Positions 39,983 to 49,490 of a stretch of 64,000 nucleotides of DNA are shown in pieces; the stretch's first letter is position 1, and each line of letters opens with the position of its first letter. Below the pieces are notes generated by a model. That model made no database searches. It was not told the DNA's origin and was given only the letters and a program-made list of their open reading frames with translations. Both the position numbers and the translations under genes were made by a program. Source of the DNA: Amoeboradix gromovi (Eukaryota; Sanchytriomycota; Sanchytriomycetes; Sanchytriales; Sanchytriaceae); NCBI GenBank assembly GCA_018985225.1, contig JADGIF010000001.1, forward strand, positions 1 through 64,000. The letters are read 5' to 3'.

Positions 39983-40399
39983 TTATTGAGAATTTCTATG
40001 CCAAAAACCCTTGATTCCTTCCAATGGTAAATCGTGAGCACATAGATACCACCCTCCTAGAAGCACAGCGAGTGATAGTCCACGTGTAGCTGTTAGAGCA
40101 GAGCTACCAACAATACCAAACTTGCGAACGTGAAGATAATCAACCAAAACTTGCTCAAGACCCCAATGACAATGTAATACTAAAGCAGATATTGTCAAAT
40201 AATTCATCGGAGCAGGCAGTTCTCCAGTATATAAAGCAAATCCTATTGGTGGTAATAGCGCGACAGATAATACACGTTCGTATGTCCAATGGGTAGATCC
40301 CACAGCCTTAAGAGATTGAGAACGTCTAAAAAAGAACCTTTGCCACATTATTGTGTCACAAAAAATATTAGAGCTAACATTATTTATTGATTCAATCAT
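39983..40399 (-). CDS. SDH4: Succinate dehydrogenase membrane anchor subunit (SDH4/CybS)
   Basis: Complex II anchor binding haem and ubiquinone. The signature HWTYERVLSVALLPP, three membrane helices and HCHWGLEQVLVDYLH, which holds the haem-ligand His and quinone-site Asp-Tyr, are present. The first ATG (40399) overlaps the end of the upstream gene by 8 nt. A downstream ATG (MWQRFFFRRSQS) gives a much better mitochondrial presequence and is the likelier start. Confidence 0.88.
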   Translation of the reverse strand: MIESINNVSSNIFCDTIMWQRFFFRRSQSLKAVGSTHWTYERVLSVALLPPIGFALYTGELPAPMNYLTISALVLHCHWGLEQVLVDYLHVRKFGIVGSSALTATRGLSLAVLLGGWYLCAHDLPLEGIKGFWHRNSQ

Positions 40400-40958
40400 T
40401 ATACATAGAATTCAAAGATTTCGGACTTTCGTTATCTCGTTCTGTAAGTGCTAGTTCAATCTCATCGTCTAGCTCATTGGAAAAATCTCCAAAATTTTGT
40501 TCTGCTGACTGAACAGTTAATAGTTCTTTAGAAGCAATATTTTCAGTAGTAATGTCCCTGACTGACTCTTTGGTATATGAGGTATCAAAGCTGGACGATT
40601 CTATAACATCATTGACGGACAGTGATGGCGATGAATTTGAAATATGCTGAGATTTGCTCTCAAGGTTATCCGGAAACTTTGGGAAAGAAGAAATAGTTTT
40701 TTTTATGTTTCTATCATATCTCATTGTTCTACTCACTTCTATTTTCTTTAATTTGTATATACCAGTCTTCTTGGAGCGCAAAAGCACATACTCATTTTTG
40801 GGATGAATTTCCTTATCTATAGTGAATGTATAATCGTCATGCTCGTCCGTCCATATCAGCTTTTTAGCCTTCAGCTCGCCTCTAACTCTGTTTAAAGAAT
40901 TAGGTACGAAATTATATTTGAAAAACTGCATTGTTTGAAAATCCCTTGAATGTGACAA
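40392..40958 (-). CDS. EAF-like (ELL-associated factor) transcription elongation protein
   Basis: The N-terminal 75 residues resemble the EAF domain: FFKYNFVPNSLNRVRGEL, then DYTFTID, NEYVLLRSKKTGIYKLKKIE. The C-terminal half is Ser- and acid-rich, as in EAF1/2, which partner ELL to stimulate RNA polymerase II elongation. 188 residues. The match is at the pattern level; a different small nuclear protein is possible. Confidence 0.5.
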   Translation of the reverse strand: MSHSRDFQTMQFFKYNFVPNSLNRVRGELKAKKLIWTDEHDDYTFTIDKEIHPKNEYVLLRSKKTGIYKLKKIEVSRTMRYDRNIKKTISSFPKFPDNLESKSQHISNSSPSLSVNDVIESSSFDTSYTKESVRDITTENIASKELLTVQSAEQNFGDFSNELDDEIELALTERDNESPKSLNSMYND

Positions 40959-41108
40959 GAAATGATTACAACTTTAAATTCGCATTTCTATCTCAGCTTA
41001 TATTAATTGATTAAAAATTAAAATTGCTCACGCGATTGGCTCATGGGTCCGCAGACTAATTTGATTGGGTTGAGTTTTTAATAAAGCGTATCCCAAAGAC
41101 TAGCTGGT

Positions 41109-42350
41109 ATGGGATTATTTGAAGCGAAATGGAAAAAAGAGGTTATAGTGGAGCACAAGTTTTCTGATATCCGCATATCAGATTTCAAATCTAATTCCAC
41201 CATTTTAAGAATAAAGTACATGTTTCTGTACTTGTTGGTTTTGAAAAGTATCGCTGTATTAATTGCCGATTTTTTCATTACCTACACTTATTTTATGGCA
41301 TTACTGAGTAACGACCCGACCTCAAACGGAGACGAAAGTGTGCAATGGGCAAAGTCATTACAAATATATCGGTATAGGCCCTATTTGTACATAATTTCAG
41401 TGTTATTCTCATCGCTGTTGAGTTTGTATGAATGGAGAATTGCAAGGAAAATCATTAAGTCAGGAGACATAGCAAGTGCCTTTACTAGTGAAATGGCCAG
41501 TACTTATTACTCCCTTGGTTCTTTTGCGCACTTTTGCTTCTTTCAAGTTGTTTCGAACAGTACAAAACTGAGGGATAATCTGGCCTTTTTTGTTTTCTTT
41601 AGCTTTAAAAATTGGAAGTTTACCGCCGCGGAAACTCCTCGCCGTGTTCTGAATATTCTCGCAATTATTGCGCTTTACCAAAGCAACGGAACGCAAAGCC
41701 AGGTCAAGGATATTGAAACCGGAAACGTAAAATTTGAAGTTCTGTCTGTTTACGGTTCCCTTTTTACCATAGCTTTTTGGTTTTTAGGGATTATTAGATT
41801 TTTAGCAGCTGTTGCAATATATGTCCCACTAATTACAACCTACATCCAAGGATCAGTTAGAGGATACGCAACTCACAAGATTGATAAAAGGATTACTCAG
41901 ATATTAAACAGAAAAAAGAAGAAGGTCTTGGCGATGGAACAAAAGAAACTATTGTTGGGCAAAGGCTCACATACATTTAGGAACAATGGAAATGAAATTC
42001 ATGCTACTCTGCCTAACGTAGGACCTGTTAGGGAGCACATAGTTGGTTATGATCCATCAATTAGTCCAATATCAAGTACAGCATCTAACTATCCTCGATT
42101 GTTATATCAAGATTATCCTTCCTCTTCCAGCATCCCTTATAATAATACTTCAACTATCGTTTCTTCTTATGTATCTGACTTTAGCAATTCGCAAACAGCA
42201 CAAGGGTCAAGGAGACCTGGGAACTCCAATAGCCCTTCAAAGATGAGTGGGCCGCGGAGTCGGGCAAGCGATAAAACATTGAATTCTAGTAATGAGTCGA
42301 ACAGTACATTAGAAAATGATTTTAGACCTTACAGGGCCAGAAGGAAATAA
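41109..42350 (+). CDS. KCH1-family low-affinity potassium channel (fungal)
   Basis: Fungal plasma-membrane protein of the Kch1/Prm6 family, linked to K+ uptake and calcium signalling in mating. N-terminal FKSNSTILRIKYMFLYLLVL, then WRIARKIIKSGDIASAFTSE and SFAHFCFFQVVSNSTKLRD, FFVFFSFKNWK and the final membrane segment are diagnostic. Four to five membrane spans are followed by a basic, Ser/Asn-rich cytosolic tail (about residue 270 on). This is a strong indicator that the genome is fungal. Confidence 0.88.
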   Translation: MGLFEAKWKKEVIVEHKFSDIRISDFKSNSTILRIKYMFLYLLVLKSIAVLIADFFITYTYFMALLSNDPTSNGDESVQWAKSLQIYRYRPYLYIISVLFSSLLSLYEWRIARKIIKSGDIASAFTSEMASTYYSLGSFAHFCFFQVVSNSTKLRDNLAFFVFFSFKNWKFTAAETPRRVLNILAIIALYQSNGTQSQVKDIETGNVKFEVLSVYGSLFTIAFWFLGIIRFLAAVAIYVPLITTYIQGSVRGYATHKIDKRITQILNRKKKKVLAMEQKKLLLGKGSHTFRNNGNEIHATLPNVGPVREHIVGYDPSISPISSTASNYPRLLYQDYPSSSSIPYNNTSTIVSSYVSDFSNSQTAQGSRRPGNSNSPSKMSGPRSRASDKTLNSSNESNSTLENDFRPYRARRK

Positions 42351-42841
42351 TTAATATTCGAAATTTACATAAAAGTAAATATACTTTCTCATATGTGAGT
42401 CTCCTAGATTCTAGGCACACTCTTTAAATCAACGATGTCAGTCTATACTTGACGGACAAGTCGCAGTTATGAATTTCTATTTCAGCATTACTAAGTATGA
42501 AATAAGCAAAACTAATGTCTTTGTAACGAGTGCATACACTACCTCGTAGTTTAGGATAGTACAATCGCTCTTCCGTTGTGCTTATAATGTCTATGGCCTA
42601 ATACAATCGATTTTACATGTTTCCAGTTTTTATGTTTTACTTCTATTATTTATTAAATTTGGGAAGAGTACATTGGAATCACTGCAGCTAAATTGCACTT
42701 GTGCAGTACTAGATTTGTGAGTGAGCTGGGAATAATTGATTATTGTAAAACCCATCTTGAGTTGCGCAGAAAAAAGAAAGAGATTCAAAACCTGGATAGG
42801 TTTGGAGACTTCACTTGGAGATTGCTAATTAAAATAAGCAT
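42351..42841. other. Spacer between KCH1 and the zinc-finger-like gene
   Basis: No supported gene. A plus-strand open stretch from 42693 (YCKTHLELRRKKKE and on) overlaps the 3' end of the neighbouring minus-strand gene and has no ATG or homology; it is probably chance or a decayed exon. No tRNA or repeat was recognised. Confidence 0.25.
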
Positions 42842-43867
42842 TTATTCAATAGTTTTCAAGCGTATAACTGACTCTTTTGTATTTCCTGGTCTAACTACCA
42901 TGACCTTAGGTAGCATGTTTTCCACTTTGAGAGCTTGTTTCTTTCTTACCGTAGTTCTTTCATTGTTTAGCCGCCGTGTGCCGCTTATTATAGAAACAGG
43001 ATTACTGGTATCAGCATGAAAATTGGAAGGAACAGGATCAATAGTCTCAGTATGTAGCGTAAAAGGCAAATCAGGAGCATTAGACACGCAAAGCTTTACT
43101 TTGGCTAAAATAGTCAAGTACAAATCCAAGTCATGCTCCGAAATGATTTTCTTACTGTACAAATCAACAAGCAACATTTTGAAATGTTTGGATAGGTTTA
43201 GTTCAGTAACAATTGAGCCAACATGGCAGGTTAACAAAGCAAATATAAAAGAATTCATGGGTTTTAAGCTGGGAATAAGCAGTTGACGAAAAATGGTGTC
43301 CATGGATACACTGTAGATATGAAGAATTAAGGCATTAGGATCACAAGTAAAGTTTGGGGAATTTGAATTGCTTCTGTAATTCTCGAATACGTGAGCCCAA
43401 GATTTCTGGATATGAACATTGGGACTGTACTGATAAACAGGATTTACCATTGTAGCAAATGGTATGTCGTGGATATGTAACTCTTTATTTGTTCTGCCTG
43501 AAATTTGATTCTTGCCGCATTTGAAATTGCTCAATTCTTGTACATAATCAAGAATCACGAGAACCGCGTCTACTCCCAAATTTATAAGCATGCCGTTGCC
43601 CAAATAGCTCTCTTGCAAATGATTTTTAGCATTAGAAAAACTTTTCAATGGTAGTTGGCAGCCTGGGCATTTCATTCTGCCATTTACCGTCAAGGTATTC
43701 AGGTGGTTGTTTTCAAATGCTAGTTCATATAATAACGGCAAATCCAAACTGCAATCAACTTTTGTGATTCTTAAATGTTCCATCGAAGCGTTTCTGATCA
43801 AATATCCATGAGATTTGCATGGATTGTATCTTGTGCGTAGACCAGTTGCAAAATGATTAGAATTCAT
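42842..43867 (-). CDS. Hypothetical protein with a CxxC...H zinc-finger-like segment
   Basis: 341 residues from the ATG at 43867. Residues about 65-90 contain MKCPGCQLPLKSFSNAKNH, a possible zinc site. The C-terminal 80 residues are basic with TRRLNNERTTVRKKQALKVE. The frame stays open upstream to 43969, but those codons read through a family B inverted repeat and are not original gene sequence. I do not recognise the family. Confidence 0.5.
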   Translation of the reverse strand: MNSNHFATGLRTRYNPCKSHGYLIRNASMEHLRITKVDCSLDLPLLYELAFENNHLNTLTVNGRMKCPGCQLPLKSFSNAKNHLQESYLGNGMLINLGVDAVLVILDYVQELSNFKCGKNQISGRTNKELHIHDIPFATMVNPVYQYSPNVHIQKSWAHVFENYRSNSNSPNFTCDPNALILHIYSVSMDTIFRQLLIPSLKPMNSFIFALLTCHVGSIVTELNLSKHFKMLLVDLYSKKIISEHDLDLYLTILAKVKLCVSNAPDLPFTLHTETIDPVPSNFHADTSNPVSIISGTRRLNNERTTVRKKQALKVENMLPKVMVVRPGNTKESVIRLKTIE

Positions 43868-43898
43868 ACACCTCGTAAAAAGGAGTAAAGCGAAATGT

Positions 43899-44348
43899 GG
43901 GACACCAAATATAAAAACCAGAATAACTCGTTTTAAAGGAGGTGTACCATACCCAGGAAATGCTATCATTGATAAAAGATCTTCTATTATACCAGTTTTC
44001 TTTCATTACTCTCAATCCCCTCTTCAAAATAATAGTAGTAGACCCTGCATCTCGTTCAAATATATGAGGTCTTTGAGCATCTAAGCAAAAGGTGCATTTT
44101 CTTAGACGGTACTCTGTTCTAGAGTCATTTTGTAATTTTACAGAGTAATAGTGATATTTTATTTGAAATAAAGATTAGATGAAAGAGTAAGAGAATAGCT
44201 GTACAGAATATTTATTTTCCTTTTATACTCGTCAACTCCGCAACTAGCTGAATGTCCACTCGCCTCGTAAATCCATAAAATTAATAAAGCTGAAATAATG
44301 TTCCCAGTTGTTACAGAAAGTTAGTCCAGTTTTTATATTTGATGTCTC
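43899..44348 (-). mobile_element. Family B inverted-repeat element, copy 3 (450 bp) with target duplication
   Basis: Ends GGGACACCAAATATAAAAAC (left) and the complement of GAGACATCAAATATAAAAAC (right). AAATGT flanks both sides, a clear 6-bp candidate target duplication. The interior is the reverse complement of much of copy 2, including TGCACCTTTTGCTTAGA-type sequence encoding the CTFC motif. The insertion is 31 bp upstream of the start codon of the gene at 42842-43867. Confidence 0.7.
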
Positions 44349-44354
44349 AAATGT

Positions 44355-46136
44355 TTATTCCTCTTTCTTGAAGTACAGCTGTTTTACCCAGTTTATAATC
44401 CCGGTTAACAGTGAATTATGCTTTGAAGATTTTATCAAAATCTGCTCAGTTTCGTTGTTTTCACTTATCTTATCAGCTAGTATTTGTACGGTTTCTTGGA
44501 CTTTTGAAAGTTGTGATTCAAACTGCTGTATTCCGAGTCTAGTTTGTTTTAGTTTCTTTGAATTATCCTCGTTATTTATCATTATTTTACTTTGAACCCC
44601 TAATAATCCATTTACAATCTTCTCATAGTATTCTATATTTGACTTTTTTAGCGCACACTTCTTAGTCAGCTCTTCCTTCTCTAACGCCAGGTCCTTCTCG
44701 AGGTGGTTTAAAACTTCAATATTACTCTCTAGTAAACTTTGCTGGTGGTTCAATGTTGAAAACAGATCATTCAATTCCTCAATTAAAAGGCCCTCGGAAA
44801 GTTGCATTCGTTCCTTACCTGAGTTCAAGAGCACGCCAATGTCCGTTGTTGAAAAAGTTCTTCTTAATGCTTTAGAATGTTTAATCAGGTTGTCTGTCGA
44901 TTTTGCCTTTCTGTGTACTAGATTTGTATGATTTATAGTGCCGTTATTAATACTAGATGTAATCACCAACGGCTTGGGTACTGATTCAGGGCTTACTAAA
45001 TTTGGCTGATCGCTTGCACTCTTTCCGCTGCTTTTTCTTTTCTTAACGAGTGGATTTAAAGGATAAGATAGCGATAGCACTCTATCTGTATCCGGGATTA
45101 AAGTTTTGGCATGCACATTCTTGATTAGGGTCTTTCCAAATTCCTTTCCACCTCTCAATAAACCCTCTTGCTGCTTTTCATCTTTTCCCCACAAGAGACC
45201 CAATTTCTCTCCTAACTGATACTCTAATAGTTCATCTATACTCTCCAATTTGTTATAAAGAACTCTGTGTTGTATTCCGCTGAGGTCTTCCAGTTTAGAT
45301 TTTATTTTATTTGGTATGTGCCTGTTTCTATGTTTTTGATAGGATATATCAACAAGAGACATGGTTTTTGAGTCCAAGAAACCAGTTCTCTTTAGGTCTT
45401 TACCTTTTTGATAAATAGAAATTGATTTAAAGAAAGATTGGGGATCTGAAAAAGGATCTTTGATAGAACCCTTCAAGATGAAATTGAGTTTATTCTTATA
45501 GCTCAATACCTGAGAAACAAGTAGAACAAACCATTTTGGAGTGCAGTGCATCACCGATTCATCGCTAAACAGTAAAATACAAGATTGAAAGGAATTAAAG
45601 AGCGAGTTACTGAAAAAAGAACAACTAGGTATACTAATACCAAATATACGAATACTGGTTGATAGTATTAAAAGGATAAGGTCAAAGTACATTCTATAGT
45701 TGCTCACAGATAGTTGCAGTTTGTATAAATGATTCATCTTAAAAAGGGTTGCCTCATTTAACGGTTTTATTGAAAAAGGAATCTTCTCTATAACTGATAG
45801 TTTCTGGAGGGTTACATAGTCTTGCATTAACTCTAAGTTACAGGCGGCAGATTGAACAATTTTAAAGCTAACGTCACTGAACTCAAAATAGTACAAATTA
45901 CCATAATCAGTCTTGTCTATTTTGACATTTGGCAGGGAAGAGATGTAAGGCACATTATTTGTTGGATACTGATACAGTATAACTTCATCTTGTTGATTAC
46001 CAGTAACAATTAGCACCGTTTTAATTTGCAACTGTTGAGACACAAAATCTTCAACGAAATATGCCTGATAGCCATACATTTTAACGGACGGCACGCTGTT
46101 GTCTTGATCAGCGAACAAAGAAAACATAACGGACAT
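44355..46136 (-). CDS. STB6-like fungal protein with coiled coil
   Basis: The N-terminus YGYQAYFVEDFVSQQLQIKT followed by VLIVTGNQQDEVILYQY resembles the conserved N-terminal domain of yeast Stb6/Stb2, proteins associated with Sin3 regulation. The middle has short helical segments (KGKDLKRTGFLDSKTMSLVD), then a Ser/Lys-rich region (KKRKSSGKSASDQ) and a long coiled coil (about residues 465-570). The C-terminus has a weak hydrophobic segment. The function of this family is poorly known. Confidence 0.5.
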   Translation of the reverse strand: MSVMFSLFADQDNSVPSVKMYGYQAYFVEDFVSQQLQIKTVLIVTGNQQDEVILYQYPTNNVPYISSLPNVKIDKTDYGNLYYFEFSDVSFKIVQSAACNLELMQDYVTLQKLSVIEKIPFSIKPLNEATLFKMNHLYKLQLSVSNYRMYFDLILLILSTSIRIFGISIPSCSFFSNSLFNSFQSCILLFSDESVMHCTPKWFVLLVSQVLSYKNKLNFILKGSIKDPFSDPQSFFKSISIYQKGKDLKRTGFLDSKTMSLVDISYQKHRNRHIPNKIKSKLEDLSGIQHRVLYNKLESIDELLEYQLGEKLGLLWGKDEKQQEGLLRGGKEFGKTLIKNVHAKTLIPDTDRVLSLSYPLNPLVKKRKSSGKSASDQPNLVSPESVPKPLVITSSINNGTINHTNLVHRKAKSTDNLIKHSKALRRTFSTTDIGVLLNSGKERMQLSEGLLIEELNDLFSTLNHQQSLLESNIEVLNHLEKDLALEKEELTKKCALKKSNIEYYEKIVNGLLGVQSKIMINNEDNSKKLKQTRLGIQQFESQLSKVQETVQILADKISENNETEQILIKSSKHNSLLTGIINWVKQLYFKKEE

Positions 46137-46201
46137 GCTCTGTGAAAAGTAGCCTGGGAGTAAAAGGGGACGAAAAAAGAAAAAGAGATGTTGAATTTTT
46201 G

Positions 46202-46354
46202 ATGTCTACATTTCTGCTAAAAAGGTGCTCAAATTATCATGCGCAAATCTTGTCACAGTATTACACAAACATCGAAGCCATCATTAGCGTCAGTATACTC
46301 AGTAAAAGTGTTTATGATAACGCGAAGCTTGTGCTTATCAAGATGGGTGTATGA
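46202..46354 (+). CDS. Possible small protein, 50 residues
   Basis: From the ATG at 46202 a helical peptide (FLLKRCSNYHAQILSQYYTN) runs to a stop at 46354. The frame is open upstream to 46142, just 5 bp from the divergent STB6-like start. No family is recognised. It might be the first exon of the CEP95-like gene downstream, but no 20-nt intron joins them. Confidence 0.3.
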   Translation: MSTFLLKRCSNYHAQILSQYYTNIEAIISVSILSKSVYDNAKLVLIKMGV

Positions 46355-46446
46355 AAATAACCGCAACTTAATTTATTGACAAATTTAATAATTTCCGATT
46401 GTTTCATTCAGCCAACTTTGGCGTTTGTAAAATCTCCAGCACGAAT

Positions 46447-47043
46447 ATGTTACTTCTAAATGCGATATTCGAGTATTTTAACTGGCCAATTTATATCAAT
46501 CATCTAAGAGATGTTCCTTCAAGTCTATGGCAGCTTTTGATTGAAGATGTTTTACAGATAAAATTTAAAGGTAACCTGGATCAGACACAGTCTATTCAAA
46601 TGATGCTGGATTTTCTAGAGGCACTAACCCAATTGAGTCTATCTCATATAGATGCAAAGATGATAGTTAAAAAAGATGTGGACCAAATTAAGTATTTAAA
46701 TGATGTCATTTGTGCAGTAATTATGGATATATATCCACAGCTTAGGCAGTATGAATCCAAATCCGAATCCTCTGTATCCATTTCCTCCTCCATTCCTTCA
46801 ACTGGTAGAAAAAGAGTTGAAAAGACTTTGAGTGAAACTAGCGACATTCCTACTTTTCAAGAGTACCGCGATGGTCCAGTTGCTTCAGCCCTGAAAGCCA
46901 GGAATGCAATCCGTCAATTAAGAAATGCTGCGAGGGATGAGAAGTTAGCCCAATTCCACGTCACTCCAAAAATCAAACTCCTAAGGGATCAGTGGAGATC
47001 TGAATCAGTTAGGATAAGAAATGAGAAACATAACTTACAATAA
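46447..47043 (+). CDS. CEP95-like N-terminal CH-domain protein (basal body/centrosome)
   Basis: About 198 residues from the ATG at 46447. LLLNAIFEYFNWPIYINHLRDV, LIEDVLQIKFKG, LDFLEALTQLSLSHIDAKMI and YLNDVICAVIMDI resemble the calponin-homology-like N-terminal domain of CEP95 and related centrosomal proteins. A Ser-rich linker and a basic helix end the protein, so it is far shorter than animal CEP95. Fits with IFT52 and CFAP20 as a flagellar base component; the orthology is tentative. Confidence 0.5.
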   Translation: MLLLNAIFEYFNWPIYINHLRDVPSSLWQLLIEDVLQIKFKGNLDQTQSIQMMLDFLEALTQLSLSHIDAKMIVKKDVDQIKYLNDVICAVIMDIYPQLRQYESKSESSVSISSSIPSTGRKRVEKTLSETSDIPTFQEYRDGPVASALKARNAIRQLRNAARDEKLAQFHVTPKIKLLRDQWRSESVRIRNEKHNLQ

Positions 47044-47056
47044 TAAATAGGTCATA

Positions 47057-47566
47057 ATGTCTCATTCTCACTTTTCTAGTATTGATTTTTATTTATCGAC
47101 TTCTAAGTACGACGATAGAAAAATCCGCTTCAACTGCTATGTAGACGAATTGGAAGTGTTAGAAGAGAAAATGACAAAGTTTAATTCATCCACTGAGAAA
47201 TTCGGAATATATACAAGCGCCTTTCAGTCCAATATAGAAAGGGTCAAAAAATATATGAGCTTGAATAGCTTAAAGAAAATTGATTCCAAAATTACAAGTC
47301 CAACAGAGGATGAACCGTCTGTAGCATTGAGGGATGAAAAGCACTATTTAGAAGAAGGCTATTCTTGTAGCTTTTGCAGTTCTACACCAACTGAATTAAG
47401 TGAAGAATATGAACTTGATGAGCTTCAAGATTTTTTTGAAAAATGTATACTGCAAAGAAAGGAACAAGAACAGGAAAAAATGAGGACCCTGCTTAGAAAA
47501 TTTACCCTGGGAATATACTCCGCAAACATGCTTGCTTTGTGCATTTCTCTTTACTTAGTTTTATAA
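47057..47566 (+). CDS. Hypothetical tail-anchored coiled-coil protein
   Basis: 169 residues. An N-terminal helical region (YVDELEVLEEKMTKFNSS) is followed by a short SCSFCSS cysteine pair, an acidic-to-basic coiled coil, and a C-terminal hydrophobic segment (SANMLALCISLYLVL) that could anchor it in a membrane. Starts 13 bp after the previous stop, across AATAAATAG. Family unknown. Confidence 0.5.
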   Translation: MSHSHFSSIDFYLSTSKYDDRKIRFNCYVDELEVLEEKMTKFNSSTEKFGIYTSAFQSNIERVKKYMSLNSLKKIDSKITSPTEDEPSVALRDEKHYLEEGYSCSFCSSTPTELSEEYELDELQDFFEKCILQRKEQEQEKMRTLLRKFTLGIYSANMLALCISLYLVL

Positions 47567-47639
47567 GAATAAATATTTTAAAGTATATTAGACCCATTCT
47601 GACAAAATGTCCTCATTTCTAAATAGAAGGAACAACTAA

Positions 47640-47955
47640 AAACCACACTATGAATCCAACAACTTCTTGTCATCAGATACGAAAGTTTATCAGGAAAAAG
47701 AAGGGGTTTATTGTGAAGATGACAGATGAAAGGAAGACATCCAAATGCTGCCTTGTTTGTGAACAAGACGACTATAAATATCAAGGCGGTATATGAAAAT
47801 GGTTATTGGCTGAGACATTGCAACATATGCTCAAGTGCTAATCAACCAAGCTATTTTGAAAGAGATATTACCGGTGCATTTTTCATATTGAAAAAGGCTG
47901 AAAGGCATACTATGAGACTGACACATGTTTGGAGGAGCTCTCCGACTTAAAGTTG
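47640..47955 (+). pseudogene. Fanzor1-like C-terminal relic with zinc finger and RD motif
   Basis: One frame reads DERKTSKCCLVCEQDD, then a shift of one base near 47745-47790 leads to GYWLRHCNICSSANQPSYFE and RDITGAFFILKK in the next. Together these give TSxxC-xx-C, CxxC and a terminal RD, the published C-terminal pattern of Fanzor proteins. It is related to the family B tails (LRKCTFC...FERD) but keeps the first cysteine pair. No inverted repeats are visible. Broken by frameshift and upstream stops. Confidence 0.5.
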
Positions 47956-48006
47956 GGGCTTTTTTAAATTGGGTCCATTTCTAGAAATTACCTCCTGGTG
48001 TATCGC

Positions 48007-48596
48007 ATGGCTCAAGAACAACCGAGGTATGTAAAGGTAGAGGACTTGCCAAAACCATTTAATCAATGGCAATCCATCCAAACGGTTAAACATGTTGAGC
48101 AACATCTTCTGTCTGAGATACCAGAATCTAGTGTTGCTGTGGTTATTAATCATCTCCAAAATCTGTTAAACATGAGCCAAAAGCAAGAGTCTTATGTGGT
48201 ATCTACCCTTAGCGAATTGATGGAGAAAAAGAGGGAGCTGGAAAAGGACATCGAAGTGATAAATGATCTGAAAATTCAAAAACCTTTGAAAACCAAATTT
48301 CAGCTGGCCGATTCTTTATATGCTGACGCGACAGTGGAACCTATTCAAAATGTTAATATTTGGTTAAGTAATACTCTTTTAGTGGAATATCCATTAGATG
48401 AAGCAATTGAGATGTTGAAACAGAGACAAGACGAAGTCGAGAAAAAGCGTAAAACGGCCCAAGACCAACGAAAACTATTGAAAAAATACATAACAACGAT
48501 TCAAGTCAGTATTTTTTTACTAATTTAGCTGTGTCGCGAGTATATAACTTACATGTTAAGCCAAAAGGCACCGCTTCCGCATCCAAAAACAATTAA
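48007..48596 (+). CDS. PAC10: Prefoldin subunit 3
   Basis: Alpha-type subunit of the prefoldin chaperone that delivers nascent actin and tubulin to CCT. Two long coiled coils flank the family core: KTKFQLADSLYADATVEP, NVNIWLSNTLLVEYPLDEAIEML. A 20-nt intron at 48509-48528 separates TTIQV from TVSRVYNLHVKPK, restoring the usual ARVYNWDV-like C-terminus. The start is the ATG at 48007 (MAQEQPRYV). About 190 residues, normal for the family. Confidence 0.9.
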
Positions 48597-49157
48597 CAAT
48601 AAATACGATATTTGTCACCTTTTCTGTCCCTATTTGATTTTGGCCAGATTATGCTCTTATTGCTAGAGTTATATAATTTGAAAAATAGGGTACTCAGCTT
48701 TATGATCTCAGACAAAAAGTTTCAAATCTTAACACAGCACCAAGTGATATTGAATACGCATTTTTAAAGGATCTGTCCGATATTTTGACGCTTGAAAACA
48801 GATGCCTGCACCAATTTTAACACTTTCAAGAATCGTTTCGTATTCCACCTCTTCCTCAAAAGAGATCATCTTATATGCGAAAGTCCTATCCAATAAACAA
48901 AAAGACGATACTAAATGACATTCTAAGGCTTGAATAAGTACTTCAGAGCACCAGCGTTATCAAAGGTGCTGGAGTTGTTCATATACAAGTAGGTAGAATA
49001 TGGTAAGAACGAACACAGGCTTGAAATCTATGGAATTATGTTTATTCCCGTCTTGGGGGTTACAGTCACGTCAGCTACTAGTGTAATGGGTCCAATCCCA
49101 TTTTCAGCTACCCAGTATTGATTTTCTAAGAAATCAAGTAATTTAATGACGACTGTT
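48597..49157. other. Spacer with decayed sequence
   Basis: No intact gene is visible. A plus-strand stretch near 48800-48925 (PAPILTLSRIVSYSTSSSKE) and a minus-strand stretch near 49028-49160 (WVAENGIGPITLVADVTVTP), which is cut off by a family B element, look like pieces of old coding sequence. I cannot assign them to a family. Confidence 0.25.
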
Positions 49158-49456
49158 GGGACACCAAATATAAAACTAGACCAAGTCGTCTTTAAAGTAG
49201 GTACTCCATAAGGAGGAAATACTATTATTAATAAGAGTCCTTCTTTCAAACCAATTTTCTTTCATTAATGTCATTCCCCTCTTTAAAATAAAACAAGATG
49301 ACCCACTATCTCTTATATATAAGATCTCTGAGTGTCTAAGAAAAAGGTGCAACCAATCTGATTAATTTAATGTAATTTGCTATCGGTTAACACACACTTG
49401 ATATAATGATTCAAACTGTATCAGAAAGTTAGTCTAGTTTTTATATTTAATGTCCC
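49158..49456 (-). mobile_element. Family B inverted-repeat element, copy 4 (299 bp)
   Basis: Ends GGGACACCAAATATAAAACT and the complement of GGGACATTAAATATAAAAAC. Both arms match copy 1 (16124-16569) closely, but the middle about 150 bp is deleted, joining AAAAAGGTGCA directly to the right arm. This is a secondary internal deletion derivative. It lies 34 bp upstream of the LYRM7 start codon. Confidence 0.65.
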
Positions 49457-49490
49457 TTTTGTTCTTCAGAGAGCATCTCTCTTACAAGGG

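Noticed and set aside
42693-43019. Plus-strand 108-codon frame
   Set aside because: It lacks an ATG start, overlaps the minus-strand gene and has no recognisable homology.
43868-43969. N-terminal extension of the gene ending at 42842
   Set aside because: The extra codons read a family B inverted repeat (VFIFGVPHF), so the start at 43867 is preferred.
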